Assembly: GCF_000374845.1 (NCBI RefSeq)
Contig: NZ_KB895418.1
Location: 248,001-312,000 of the forward strand
Direction: 5' to 3'
Length of the DNA stretch: 64,000 bases
DNA from: Paenibacillus terrigena DSM 21567
GTDB lineage: Bacteria > Bacillota > Bacilli > Paenibacillales > Paenibacillaceae
The notes below the pieces were generated by a model that had not been told where the DNA came from, did no database searches, and saw only the letters and a program-made list of their open reading frames with translations. The translations under genes and the position numbers were made by a program. This document shows, in pieces, positions 1-8,025 of this stretch; position 1 is the first letter of the stretch, and every line of letters starts with the position of its first letter.

Positions 1-2
1 CA

Positions 3-68
3 ATCATTGTAATTATCTATCAACGTGTTCAGACAAAGAAAAAAATGATAAAACCAATTTCAGGTTAA
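3..68 (+). CDS. efeU: C-terminal tail of an iron permease (EfeU/FTR1), partial
   Basis: An open frame enters from the left edge and stops with TAA at 66-68. It encodes a short hydrophobic stretch (IIVIIY) followed by a basic tail (QRVQTKKKMIK), which is what the last membrane helix and cytoplasmic end of an integral membrane protein look like. It sits 20 bases upstream of efeO and efeB, where Gram-positive efe operons carry the FTR1-type permease EfeU. The identity rests on context; only about 21 residues are visible. Confidence 0.55.
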   Translation: MIVIIYQRVQTKKKMIKPISG

Positions 69-88
69 TAGAGAGAGGGTCATAAAGA

Positions 89-1324
89 ATGAAAAATACA
101 AAATTAAAACTTGCATCCTACTTGTTATGCATCTCATTATTCGCAGCGGCATTGACGGCTTGTGGTACGAAAGAGGATGCTGCGAGTGAGAAAGCACCAA
201 CTACTGGAACGACGCAAACCGGTGAAAATGCGATCCAGATTGCAGCATCGACGGTAGATCCACAGACTGGAACAGACAGCATGATCGTGACTTCAGGCGA
301 GTTGAAGTCAGCATTAGAAGCGAAAGATGCTGCAAAGGTTCAAGAGCTGACGAAGAAAATCGATGAAGAATGGCTCTCCTTCGAGAATGACGTGAAGACC
401 AAATTGCCTGATCAATATGTGAATGTAGAGAAATATCTAAACACATTAATTGCTGGCGGCAAACAAACCGAACTCGAATACGATGTATTAACGACGTTAA
501 ATGATTCCCTCCTACCTGCCTTGCAGCAGCTTAGCGATACGCTGAAGTCCGGTGAGGGTGCGGTCAATAAAGATTCTCTGGAACAGTCAGCTGAAATTCA
601 AGCTGCGACGAAGGAATACGCGAAATATGTGCAAGAGCAGGGCGATGCTTTGGTTACTGGACTTGAAGCATTGCTCAAGGAGATTAAAGGCGGCGACTTG
701 AAGAAAGCTCAAGATCAATACGTAAAATCTCGTCTTCCTTATGAGCGGATTGAACCAGTGATCGAGCTATTTGCAGAGTTGGACGGTACGATGGATGCGC
801 GTGTGGATGATTTTGCGAATGAAGAAGATGAGAACTTTACAGGATATCACCGTATTGAACATTTATTATTCGTGAAGAAAGAGACGAAGGGCGCGGTGAA
901 GTTCGCAGAACGCCTTCTTGACGACGGTAAAAAAATGCGTGAAGAGATTGCAGCCATGCAGATTGATCCAACATTGTTCGTTACAGGCGTAGGTGAATTG
1001 ATGGAAGAAGCGCAGTCCAAAAAAATTACTGGTGAGGAAGAACGGTGGAGTCAAGCGACGCTTCCAGTTCTTAAAGCGAATGTGGATGGAGCACAGAAAA
1101 TTTTTGAACTCTTACGCGCAGAGCTGAAGAAGAAAGACGCTTCATTAGAAGAAAAAATTGATAAAAACCTGAAAACTGTGCTGAAACAGATCGATGATTT
1201 CACACCGAACGGCGTATATACACCTTATGATAAATTAAGCCAGACACAGCAAATGGACCTCAAGAATAAACTAGAAGCTTTGGCAGTACCCATGGTCAAA
1301 CTTCCTGGAACTTTAGGACAATAA
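89..1324 (+). CDS. efeO: EfeO/EfeM-type iron-uptake lipoprotein (imelysin/M75 domain)
   Basis: Predicted extracellular lipoprotein that passes ferric or ferrous iron to the EfeU permease. The N terminus has a signal peptide and a lipobox (LTAC, Cys25). The mature protein is charged and helical, as expected for the two-lobed imelysin fold. The family HxxE motif is present as HRIE in GYHRIEHLLF, near residue 255. The length of 411 aa fits the Gram-positive form, which has an extra helical region ahead of the M75 domain. The start is preceded by GAGAGAGGG. It lies between the efeU tail and efeB, and the three genes are tightly spaced, so one operon is likely. Any iron-responsive promoter lies left of the window. 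Confidence 0.9.
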   Translation: MKNTKLKLASYLLCISLFAAALTACGTKEDAASEKAPTTGTTQTGENAIQIAASTVDPQTGTDSMIVTSGELKSALEAKDAAKVQELTKKIDEEWLSFENDVKTKLPDQYVNVEKYLNTLIAGGKQTELEYDVLTTLNDSLLPALQQLSDTLKSGEGAVNKDSLEQSAEIQAATKEYAKYVQEQGDALVTGLEALLKEIKGGDLKKAQDQYVKSRLPYERIEPVIELFAELDGTMDARVDDFANEEDENFTGYHRIEHLLFVKKETKGAVKFAERLLDDGKKMREEIAAMQIDPTLFVTGVGELMEEAQSKKITGEEERWSQATLPVLKANVDGAQKIFELLRAELKKKDASLEEKIDKNLKTVLKQIDDFTPNGVYTPYDKLSQTQQMDLKNKLEALAVPMVKLPGTLGQ

Positions 1325-1336
1325 GGGGATAGATAC

Positions 1337-2614
1337 ATGTCTAAACAACTTAGTCGACGCAAATTTCTAGGCATGGCGGTTACTGGCGCAGCAGGTCTTG
1401 TCATTGGGAATATGATCGATCTGCCTAGCCGTGTGCAAGGTGTAGTGGATCCGACGCCAGAACCCCCATCGAACGCAACAGCAACAAACCCGAGAACAGC
1501 TCCCGATACGGAGCCGTTTTTTGGCGTTCACCAGGCTGGAATCGTAACTCCGGGACAGCAGTTTCTTAATATTACAGCATTTGACCTGATCTCGGAGGAT
1601 CGGAATGATGTCAAGGATTTACTTAAAACATGGACGAAAATGATCGCAAGGATGACAGCTGGAAAGCCGCCGAATGATGAAACTCAAAATGCGAAGTTTC
1701 CACCGCTGGATACAGGGGAAGAAGTTGGACTCAGCCCAGCTAAATTGACCATTACGATAGGATTTGGCGCGAGCTTATTCGATAAGCTCGGTTTATCCAG
1801 TAAAAAACCAAAAGGGTTCGGGCAAATGCCAATCTTCCATCTTGATGCACTCAAAGAGCCATTAACGCATGGCGATATCGTTGTTCAAGCTTGTGCAGAC
1901 GACCCTGTGGTCTGCTTCCATGCGATACGTAATCTATCGATTGCTTCGAGTGGGATCGCGCATATGCGCTGGCAGCATACAGGTCAGTTCGGCACGAAGC
2001 CCGAAGGTACCCCTCGGAATCTATTCGGTTTCAAGGATGGTACGAATAACCCGCGCTTGAACGATGATGCATTTATGAACAATAATGTATGGCTTAACGG
2101 CAAAGATGCACCAGCTTGGCTAGCTGGAGGGACGTACATGGTAGTCCGCCGGATTCAGATGCGTATCGAGACGTGGGATCAATTGTCTTATAAGACGCAG
2201 GAAGATACAATTGGACGGCAGAAGATTACCGGTGCCCCGATGGACGGTATCAATGAACATGATGAGCCTAACTTTAAGAACGATACGAATGGTAAAGTCA
2301 CACCGCTTGATTCCCACATTCGTCTGTCGAATCCGCGCAATGGGGAACAATCCGAACGCGAACGCATTCTACGCCGTGGGTACAACTTCATGGATGGGCT
2401 TGATGAGGTGGGACGAATGAATGCAGGACTCATGTTCATCTGCTTTAACCGAAATTTTCAGACACAATTCGAATCGATCCAGAATCGGTTAACGAATGCG
2501 AAGCAATTGGATCAGCTGATGAAATATACCCAGACGGTGGGTGGCGGTTATTTCGTCGTTCCGCCAGGTGTGAAGAATGCGAATTCTTTCATTGGCGAAG
2601 GCTTATTCAGCTAG
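1337..2614 (+). CDS. efeB: EfeB, Tat-exported Dyp-type heme peroxidase
   Basis: Dye-decolourising heme peroxidase of the EfeUOB ferrous-iron/heme-iron system, exported folded by the Tat pathway. The N terminus has a twin-arginine signal (SRRKFLG, Arg7-Arg8) followed by a hydrophobic stretch. The Dyp hallmark GFKDGTNNP starts at residue 231, placing the distal catalytic Asp at 234. The DSHIRLSNPRN block near residue 325 supplies the proximal heme histidine. At 425 aa it has the usual length. It follows efeO by 12 bases with a GGGGA ribosome site and appears to end the operon. The next promoter starts almost at once downstream. Confidence 0.93.
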   Translation: MSKQLSRRKFLGMAVTGAAGLVIGNMIDLPSRVQGVVDPTPEPPSNATATNPRTAPDTEPFFGVHQAGIVTPGQQFLNITAFDLISEDRNDVKDLLKTWTKMIARMTAGKPPNDETQNAKFPPLDTGEEVGLSPAKLTITIGFGASLFDKLGLSSKKPKGFGQMPIFHLDALKEPLTHGDIVVQACADDPVVCFHAIRNLSIASSGIAHMRWQHTGQFGTKPEGTPRNLFGFKDGTNNPRLNDDAFMNNNVWLNGKDAPAWLAGGTYMVVRRIQMRIETWDQLSYKTQEDTIGRQKITGAPMDGINEHDEPNFKNDTNGKVTPLDSHIRLSNPRNGEQSERERILRRGYNFMDGLDEVGRMNAGLMFICFNRNFQTQFESIQNRLTNAKQLDQLMKYTQTVGGGYFVVPPGVKNANSFIGEGLFS

Positions 2615-2621
2615 GAATTGC

Positions 2622-2650
2622 TTGAGATTGTTCACTGAACATGCTATGAT
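2622..2650 (+). promoter_or_regulatory. Sigma-A promoter of the ABC-F leader transcript
   Basis: A -35 hexamer TTGAGA (2622-2627) and a -10 hexamer TATGAT (2645-2650) are separated by exactly 17 bases. The spacer contains an 11-base dyad GTTCA-C-TGAAC (2630-2640) that could be a protein site. A start near 2657 gives a leader of about 310 nt before the ABC-F start codon. Confidence 0.7.
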
Positions 2651-2801
2651 GTCTTCATCTTATGAATTTACGGAGGTACACACAGTCCAATGAAGTAATT
2701 ACACGTTATTTTCGTCGCTAACTTGAATAAAGGTATTCAAGCGGCCTCTGCCGAGGGTAGAGTGAACGAGATACGTGTGTCTATTTACGGGGACTGATTT
2801 A

Positions 2802-2843
2802 ATGTGTACGAGTGAAGTGTTGCTGTTCACCTCATGGAGGTAG
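2802..2843 (+). CDS. Candidate 13-residue leader peptide of the ABC-F attenuator
   Basis: ATG at 2802 opens a frame for MCTSEVLLFTSWR, ended by TAG. A GGGGA sequence lies about 8 bases upstream as a possible ribosome site. The end of the ORF overlaps a small hairpin (ACCTC-ATG-GAGGT). Its position between promoter and terminator is where drug-sensing uORFs of ABC-F and erm genes lie. The peptide resembles no leader I know, and a minimal ATG-AAG-TAA frame at about 2690 is an alternative. Confidence 0.4.
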   Translation: MCTSEVLLFTSWR

Positions 2844-2908
2844 AGTAGGCGGCTTCTCTTATTCGTGTACTCATCTTGTCTTACCCCATACACATTTCGT
2901 TTGCGATA

Positions 2909-2939
2909 TCCACGGTCAGATGCGGCCGTGGATTTTTTT
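2909..2939 (+). terminator. Intrinsic terminator inside the ABC-F leader
   Basis: A nine-pair stem (TCCACGGTC with GGCCGTGGA, one G-T pair) with a six-base loop is followed by seven T residues. It stands between the promoter and the ABC-F gene with no complete long gene before it, so it should act as a conditional (attenuation) terminator. Confidence 0.8.
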
Positions 2940-2967
2940 GTTGTTCATGACGATTGGAGGAATGTGT

Positions 2968-4818
2968 ATGAAATCTACACTTTTAAAAGTAAATCAAGCA
3001 TCCAAAGAATATAATGGGAAAGTCATTTTTGAACAGGTCAACCTAGAAATCGTGGAAGGGGAGCATGTCGCGCTGTTCGGCAAGAATGGTGTCGGCAAAA
3101 CAACGTTGTTGCAAGCCTTGCTGGGTAGGTTGGAGTTGGATGGAGGAACCATACAACGTATGCTCCCTGTTACAGCATGGGGGACGTTAGATCAGCAATT
3201 GGAGATCGATTCGAATGTCCTGACACGCGACTTCGTTCAGCAAGGAATGACGGCGTGGTACGCAGCTAAAATAACGATGGAAAATTTACAATCTGCTCTA
3301 CAGCATGGATCCGATGACCATCAGCATGAAGATATATTCGTGATGTATGAAGCAGCGTATACGAGTTTTGAATCCTTGGGCGGTTATGAATTTGAAGTTC
3401 ACATCGACACATGTATGCAGCGTGTGGGATTACATATAGCCGTATGGAATCAACCCTACACCGATTTAAGCGGTGGTCAGAAGACCAAAGCCCAGCTAGC
3501 GCGCATTCTGGTCGCCAATCCTCGATTCCTGCTGCTTGACGAACCGACGAATCATCTTGATAGCGAGACGCTTGAATGGCTTGAGGAATGGGTCTCCTCT
3601 TATAAAGGAACGATTCTCATGGTCTCGCATGACCGTACATTTCTGGATCGGACAGCATCCGCGATTTTGGAGCTTACGCCGAAGGGCTGTACAAGATATG
3701 CAGGCGGGTATTCGGACTACCGTCGTCAGAAGGATATTGAATTGCAGACCCAGGCTGCACTCTACAAGAAGCAGGAGCAAGAGAAGGAAGCCCTGCTCGA
3801 ATGTATCAGGCGCTATCAGCAATGGTTCAATACCGCTGAACGTCGAGCTGGAACGCAGACGGAGGTGGCTATTACAAAATCATATTACAAAGCGCGAGCA
3901 ATGAAGAATATTACGCGCTACCATGCGAAGGAGAAGGAACTGGAACGTCTTGAACAGAATCGTGTTGAGAAGCCGAAAGACGATTCGAAAATCCATGTCC
4001 AGTTCGAAGCGGATTCGCTCGTATCCAATACATTGATTCGTATGGAGGAGGTTGCTTTTGCTTATCCAGATTCGGAAGCGATCTTTACGAATTTGAAGCT
4101 GCAAGTCGAGCGAGCAGATCGGATTGCGGTGATGGGAGCCAATGGTGCAGGAAAATCTACACTGTTAAAAGTAATGATCGGCGAACTCTCGCCTACCGAA
4201 GGATACGTGAAGCATCATCCTCAGCTTAAGATTGGCTATTTCTCGCAAGAGCTCGAGAATCTGGAAGAAGAGATGACGATCTTAGACAGCTTACTGGTGC
4301 TTCCGAATATGACGCAAACCTATGCCAGAACTATATTAGGCTGCTTCTTATTCTCGAGGGATGACGTATTTAAACAGATTAAAGACCTTAGCATGGGCGA
4401 ACGGTGCAGGGTTGCGTTCATCAAATTATATTTTAGTGATGCGCATATGCTGGTACTGGATGAGCCGACCAATTATTTGGATATTGCGACGCAGGAAAAG
4501 ATCGAAGAAGCATTCCGAGAGTATCCGGGCGCGATTGTCATCGTATCTCATGATCGATATCTAATTGGGCAATTGGCGAATCGAATCTGTCGGCTCGAAG
4601 CGGGTGAGGTCCAATTGTTCGATGGAACGTACGAAGAGTTTATTGCTCATCGGAATACGCGAACGCATGGCGGGTTGAATCGTGAAGACCAAGATCGCCT
4701 GCAGCGATTGGAGCTCGTGCTAACACAGAAGCTGATGGATCCATCGGAGAGCGAGTCCGAGGATTATATTGGCGAGATTCGCCAGCTTAAAGCAGAGATC
4801 GAAAGGTTAAAATCATAA
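2968..4818 (+). CDS. ABC-F ribosome protection protein (antibiotic resistance type)
   Basis: Soluble protein with two ATP-binding cassettes and no membrane segments, expected to bind the ribosomal E site and dislodge peptidyl-transferase drugs. The first Walker A is GKNGVGKT (about residues 38-45), with signature LSGGQ near 166 and Walker B LLLDEPTNHLD near 190. The second Walker A is GANGAGKS near 389, with variant signature LSMGE near 473 and LVLDEPTNYLD. A charged linker lies between the cassettes, and a short helical C-terminal extension is present. The start at 2968 has GGAGG seven bases upstream; a longer frame from 2812 runs through the terminator and is not credible. The inter-cassette linker and leader attenuator favour a resistance (Vga/Lsa/VmlR-like) role over a housekeeping one; the drug class cannot be told. 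Confidence 0.85.
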   Translation: MKSTLLKVNQASKEYNGKVIFEQVNLEIVEGEHVALFGKNGVGKTTLLQALLGRLELDGGTIQRMLPVTAWGTLDQQLEIDSNVLTRDFVQQGMTAWYAAKITMENLQSALQHGSDDHQHEDIFVMYEAAYTSFESLGGYEFEVHIDTCMQRVGLHIAVWNQPYTDLSGGQKTKAQLARILVANPRFLLLDEPTNHLDSETLEWLEEWVSSYKGTILMVSHDRTFLDRTASAILELTPKGCTRYAGGYSDYRRQKDIELQTQAALYKKQEQEKEALLECIRRYQQWFNTAERRAGTQTEVAITKSYYKARAMKNITRYHAKEKELERLEQNRVEKPKDDSKIHVQFEADSLVSNTLIRMEEVAFAYPDSEAIFTNLKLQVERADRIAVMGANGAGKSTLLKVMIGELSPTEGYVKHHPQLKIGYFSQELENLEEEMTILDSLLVLPNMTQTYARTILGCFLFSRDDVFKQIKDLSMGERCRVAFIKLYFSDAHMLVLDEPTNYLDIATQEKIEEAFREYPGAIVIVSHDRYLIGQLANRICRLEAGEVQLFDGTYEEFIAHRNTRTHGGLNREDQDRLQRLELVLTQKLMDPSESESEDYIGEIRQLKAEIERLKS

Positions 4819-4841
4819 ATATCGCAATCAGAGATATATAA

Positions 4842-4857
4842 TGTGAATATTATCACA
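4842..4857 (+). promoter_or_regulatory. Fnr/CRP-type box TGTGA-N6-TCACA with promoter
   Basis: A perfect TGTGA-N6-TCACA inverted repeat is centred at 4849.5. A -10-like TATAGT lies at 4879-4884, so a start near 4891 puts the box at about -41.5, the class II activator position used by Bacillus Fnr. The core also differs from the Rex consensus at only two positions, so Rex remains possible. Confidence 0.6.
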
Positions 4858-4914
4858 AACTATTGGAGTTCCTTATGATATAGTGGTGTCATAAACGAAA
4901 GGGAGTTGACGAAT

Positions 4915-5097
4915 ATGAAAAACGCGAACTTCACGGATGAAATGACACAAAACTATATGAGATTTTGCTATATGTGCGATGATGCATCGAAATGTACAAC
5001 AGAAGAGCAGTGCAGAGTTTGCTGGGCAGGTATGGCTGCGGAAGAAGAGCAAGAAAGCTGTGAGACAACAAAATACATGAAGCTTCAATACGCATAA
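4915..5097 (+). CDS. Small cysteine-rich protein of unknown function (60 aa)
   Basis: A 60-residue acidic protein with six cysteines, five of them in a run of closely spaced pairs: CYMCDDASKC, then CRVC, then a single Cys near the C terminus. The CxxC pairs suggest a bound metal or iron-sulfur cluster, or redox thiols. No signal peptide is seen. ATG at 4915 has AAAGGGAG nine bases upstream; an in-frame TTG at 4906 is too close to that site. It is a single-gene unit, ending in a terminator, with the Fnr-type box upstream. I do not recognise the family. Oxygen or redox-linked expression is inferred from the box. Confidence 0.7.
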   Translation: MKNANFTDEMTQNYMRFCYMCDDASKCTTEEQCRVCWAGMAAEEEQESCETTKYMKLQYA

Positions 5098-5135
5098 GTA
5101 AGTTGGCAACGACTAATTAATAGTTTTACACATTG

Positions 5136-5178
5136 AACCTCTAACTCATCCTTGAACCAAGGGTGGGTTAGAGGTTTT
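5136..5178 (+). terminator. Intrinsic terminator after the Cys-rich gene
   Basis: A long stem pairs AACCTCTAACTCA with TGGGTTAGAGGTT (inner CCTT with AAGG) and is followed by TTTTG. Confidence 0.85.
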
Positions 5179-5260
5179 GTGGTTTCATGGTGATTCTGGA
5201 AGTGTTATGATAGTACAATACCGAACAAGATGAAGAATTGAAATGGAAGTGAAAAAGGCT

Positions 5261-5689
5261 ATGATTCAACCGATTGTTACAGAAGATTTACCAGAACTCC
5301 AAGCACTCTATGAAGAATTAATTGGTGAAGGAAGCAATTTGGCGCAGGTGGAAGCTGTTTACCAGAAGATGCGTGGAAATGAGGCATACCATTTGCTTGG
5401 CTATAAAGTGGATGGCGTATTAGCCGGAACGGTCATGGGCATTCTATGCCATGATCTTGTAGGGTCCTGCAAACCGTTCATGGTCGTGGAGAATGTCATT
5501 GTTTCCTCCCGATTCCAAGGACATGGCGTAGGTAAGAAATTGATGCTTGCGATCGAAAAAATAGCAAATGCAAATGAATGCGGATATATCATGTTCGTAT
5601 CGAGTGCCTACCGTAAAGAAGCGCACCAATTCTATGCATCTTTAGGATACGCATTGGACGCTGTTCAAGGTTTCCGGAAGATGCTGTAG
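5261..5689 (+). CDS. GNAT family N-acetyltransferase
   Basis: Predicted acetyl-CoA-dependent acetyltransferase of about 142 residues. The acetyl-CoA site motif is visible as the V/I-rich strand VENVIVSSRFQG followed by HGVGKKLM (Q/R-x-x-G-x-G/A type), with a C-terminal FYASLGY segment typical of the fold. Two in-frame starts are possible: ATG 5243, with no clear ribosome site, and ATG 5261, behind GGAAG and AAAAAGG. The second gives the usual family N terminus MIQPIV. The substrate is unknown. It stands alone, facing a convergent DCC-family gene. Confidence 0.85.
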   Translation: MIQPIVTEDLPELQALYEELIGEGSNLAQVEAVYQKMRGNEAYHLLGYKVDGVLAGTVMGILCHDLVGSCKPFMVVENVIVSSRFQGHGVGKKLMLAIEKIANANECGYIMFVSSAYRKEAHQFYASLGYALDAVQGFRKML

Positions 5690-5702
5690 GTCAATCAATC
5701 GA

Positions 5703-6110
5703 CTAATCCAGGAAACGTGATCGTATTTCTGGTGAAGGTAGCATGCAGCTCTCACGTGTACCGAACCAACGGTATCGATTTTTGGCTATGATGTCATATG
5801 CGTGATCCCTTACTAGACGAGGCACCCATCGAAGGATGCGAGCCATTCGCCACAAGCCGTGAAAATGCCATATGATCTGCAATGCTGCGTCAGATTTCGT
5901 ATACAGCCGTCCTTGGTCGATCACGACGACACTGTTCAAGTCATTGGTATAAGAATGTTCGCGGAGTAGCTGTGCACCCGTCTCGCTCTGAAGAGAGACG
6001 AAGGAGAAGTATGCTTCTCGATCTCTACGAATAATAAATTGAACACTGTTATTGCAGAAATTGCATACACCGTCAAATAGAATTACTGCCTTTGAATTAG
6101 GGGTCATCAT
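5703..6110 (-). CDS. DCC-family thiol-disulfide oxidoreductase-like protein (DUF393)
   Basis: A 135-residue protein with the DUF393 signature DGVCNFCN near the N terminus (Cys16, Cys19), which gives the family its name (DxxCxxC). The family has a thioredoxin-like fold and probably acts on disulfides, but substrates are mostly unknown. TTG 6113 and ATGs at 6110 and 6107 are in frame; AGGAG at 6116-6120 favours 6110 or 6107. It is convergent with the GNAT gene and divergent from hisC. The two cysteines fit with the other redox genes in the window. Confidence 0.88.
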   Translation of the reverse strand: MMTPNSKAVILFDGVCNFCNNSVQFIIRRDREAYFSFVSLQSETGAQLLREHSYTNDLNSVVVIDQGRLYTKSDAALQIIWHFHGLWRMARILRWVPRLVRDHAYDIIAKNRYRWFGTRESCMLPSPEIRSRFLD

Positions 6111-6228
6111 CAACGCTCCTTACATGCAGGGCTATGGCTTGGCACAGACGTTTATCACAGCATACCATGACACAAGCACCTTCGCTACCTTGGGCAAGAA
6201 GTTACAATATCCATGGGAGGATCATGAA

Positions 6229-7287
6229 ATGAGTAAGTATTGGAATCAGGTGACGACATCTTTAACACCGTATGTGCCAGGGGAGCAGCCCAAGGATAAG
6301 ACGTATATTAAATTAAATACGAACGAGAATCCTTATCCACCGTCACCGCGTGTCTTGAATGCCATACAAGAGGTGGCAAATGATGACTTGCGGTTATATC
6401 CCGATCCAACCAGTGATGCACTGATTCGAACGATTGCAGACTATTATGCTGTATCGCCTAATCAAGTATTCGTAGGCAATGGATCGGATGAGATCCTTGG
6501 ATTCGCATTTGCAGCATTCTTCAGTCCGGAAAGCGCCATCCGGTTCGCTGATATTACATACAGCTTCTATCAGGTCTATGCCAAGCTATATGGACTTACC
6601 GTAGATCGAATTCCGCTGGATGCAGATTTCAACCTGCCGCTTGAGCGATTCTATGGCAGTGAGGGCGGTATTGTCATCGCGAATCCGAATGCACCCACGT
6701 CGACGTTTGTTCCTGTGGAGCATTTGCGTTCTGTTCTCGAGCATAATCCTGATCAAGTCGTCATGATTGATGAAGCATATATTGATTTTGGCGGGGAATC
6801 TGCGGTGAAACTTGTCGATGAGTTTCCTAATGTTCTAGTCATTCAGACTTGCTCGAAATCACGTTCCCTCGCCGGACTGCGTGTAGGGTATGCGATAGGA
6901 CACCCTGAATTAATTGAAGGGTTGAACCGAATTAAGAATTCGTTCAATTCCTATACCCTTGATCGACTAGCTCTTGCTGGGGCTGAAGCATCTTTTAAAG
7001 ATCAGGAATATTTCGCAGCGATGAATGCGAAGGTCATTACGACAAGAACATGGACGGTTAATAAACTGAGAGATCTTGGGTTCCTTGTGCCAGAATCCCT
7101 AGCGAATTTCGTATTTATTACACATCCTGATCATATGGCTAGCAGCTTATTCCAGTCGTTAAGAGAACGAGGAATCTTGGTGCGTTATTTTAACCAGCCT
7201 CGCATTGATCAATACTTGCGGGTGAGTATAGGGACAGATGAGGAAATGCAAGCATTGATCAACACGCTGGAAGAGATAATGAATTAG
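6229..7287 (+). CDS. hisC: Histidinol-phosphate aminotransferase (HisC)
   Basis: Class I/II PLP-dependent aminotransferase, 352 aa, that makes histidinol phosphate from imidazole-acetol phosphate and often also works on aromatic amino acids. Visible motifs are LNTNENPYPPSP at the N terminus, the cofactor-binding GNGSDE, NPNAPTS, DEAYIDF and the Schiff-base lysine in SKSRSLAGLRVGY (Lys210). The frame extends further upstream, but ATG 6229 has GGGAGG eight bases before it and the normal family N terminus. No other his gene is nearby, so it may be a second copy or serve tyrosine/phenylalanine synthesis. Confidence 0.9.
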   Translation: MSKYWNQVTTSLTPYVPGEQPKDKTYIKLNTNENPYPPSPRVLNAIQEVANDDLRLYPDPTSDALIRTIADYYAVSPNQVFVGNGSDEILGFAFAAFFSPESAIRFADITYSFYQVYAKLYGLTVDRIPLDADFNLPLERFYGSEGGIVIANPNAPTSTFVPVEHLRSVLEHNPDQVVMIDEAYIDFGGESAVKLVDEFPNVLVIQTCSKSRSLAGLRVGYAIGHPELIEGLNRIKNSFNSYTLDRLALAGAEASFKDQEYFAAMNAKVITTRTWTVNKLRDLGFLVPESLANFVFITHPDHMASSLFQSLRERGILVRYFNQPRIDQYLRVSIGTDEEMQALINTLEEIMN

Positions 7288-7604
7288 CTAATATGCTGCT
7301 TCATCTTTTCAAGATAGACGGATTTGGGCCGTAGTCCTACGAGCTTATCTTGCGGGACTCCATCCTTGAAGATCATGACGGTAGGAAGGGACATAATTTG
7401 ATATTGTGAACTGGATTCCGGAGAATCATCGACATTGATCTTGATAATCGATACGTTCGAACCGAGTTCTTGATCGAGTTCATCCAAGATTGGGAGAAGA
7501 GCTTTACATGGAGGGCACCATGGAGCGCCGAATTCGACGAGCGTCACACCGGTAGGTGTAAGGATTTGATTCAGGTTATCTTGATTTAATGTCATTATGG
7601 ACAT
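7284..7604 (-). CDS. Thioredoxin-family protein (WCPPC)
   Basis: A 106-residue thioredoxin with the active site WCPPC (Cys30, Cys33), differing from the canonical WCGPC by Pro for Gly. The cis-proline loop is present as SLPTVMIF. It is cytoplasmic, with no signal peptide. ATG 7604 has GGAG about ten bases upstream and lies inside the end of the MerR gene, so the two reading frames overlap by 29 bases and are probably translationally coupled. It overlaps the 3' end of convergent hisC by four bases. The overlap with a MerR regulator suggests redox-stress induction, unlike a constitutive housekeeping trxA. Confidence 0.88.
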   Translation of the reverse strand: MSIMTLNQDNLNQILTPTGVTLVEFGAPWCPPCKALLPILDELDQELGSNVSIIKINVDDSPESSSQYQIMSLPTVMIFKDGVPQDKLVGLRPKSVYLEKMKQHIS

Positions 7605-7977
7605 GGGATTCACACTCCAATAGGTTAGGATTTTCGTCTGTGACCGCTTCAATGCGATCCAGTAGATTTGCTCTGATCTGACTCAACAGTTGTATTTGAT
7701 CTTCGATCTCTGCAAGCTTTTGGCGATAGATGGGTACAATCTGACTGCAGAAGGATTCTTTGTTCATCATGACACAGTGCAAGAAGCTGGCGATCTGTTC
7801 TGTTGTAAAGCCAAGGCTTAGATAGAACTTAATCGTATTTACTTTCTCGATCATAAGCGGGTTATAGGTCCGGTACCCATTCTCTTGACGATCTGCAGCG
7901 ATCAGCCCCTGCTGCTCGTAGTAGCGTAAGGATCGAATGCTGACTCCCGTGCTTTTTGCTAATTCACCGATTTGCAA
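7576..7977 (-). CDS. MerR-family regulator in an operon with thioredoxin
   Basis: A 133-residue MerR-type regulator with an N-terminal winged helix (MQIGELAKSTGVSIRSLRYYEQQGL) and a dimerisation helix. Three cysteines are in the effector half: HC near residue 68, SFC near 77 and LLECESHVHN near the C terminus, which could sense thiol state or a metal. The start is TTG at 7977, with AAGGAG nine bases upstream. The promoter in front has a MerR-type dyad in an over-long spacer, which points to autoregulation. The effector is not known; the thioredoxin partner suggests an oxidant or thiol-reactive compound. Confidence 0.87.
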   Translation of the reverse strand: MQIGELAKSTGVSIRSLRYYEQQGLIAADRQENGYRTYNPLMIEKVNTIKFYLSLGFTTEQIASFLHCVMMNKESFCSQIVPIYRQKLAEIEDQIQLLSQIRANLLDRIEAVTDENPNLLECESHVHNDIKSR

Positions 7978-8025
7978 TGGTCAGGGCTCCTTTCTTCGAT
8001 GATTGTTGTACGGGATGATAACTTG

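Larger units (their letters stand above)
2651..2967 (+). promoter_or_regulatory. Long 5' leader of the ABC-F gene, probable antibiotic-responsive attenuator
   Basis: About 310 nt of transcribed, largely non-coding sequence lie between the promoter and the ABC-F start. It holds small hairpins (for example GAATA-AAG-GTATTC's arms and CGGC-CTCT-GCCG near 2729-2757), a short ORF at 2802-2843 and a strong intrinsic terminator at 2909-2939, only 29 bases before the ABC-F start. This layout matches ribosome-mediated transcription attenuation known for ARE ABC-F genes such as vmlR and lmo0919, where a stalled ribosome on a leader ORF prevents terminator formation. The antiterminator pairing was not resolved by eye. 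Confidence 0.65.

Noticed and set aside
2812-2967. N-terminal extension of the ABC-F frame starting with Lys-Cys-Cys-Cys
   Set aside because: It runs straight through the leader terminator and lacks a ribosome site; the ATG at 2968 has a GGAGG at ideal spacing.
4842-4857. Reading the TGTGA-N6-TCACA element as a Rex site
   Set aside because: It differs from the Rex consensus at two positions here and four at 8100-8115, while the -41.5 position of both fits an activator; Rex is left as an alternative only.
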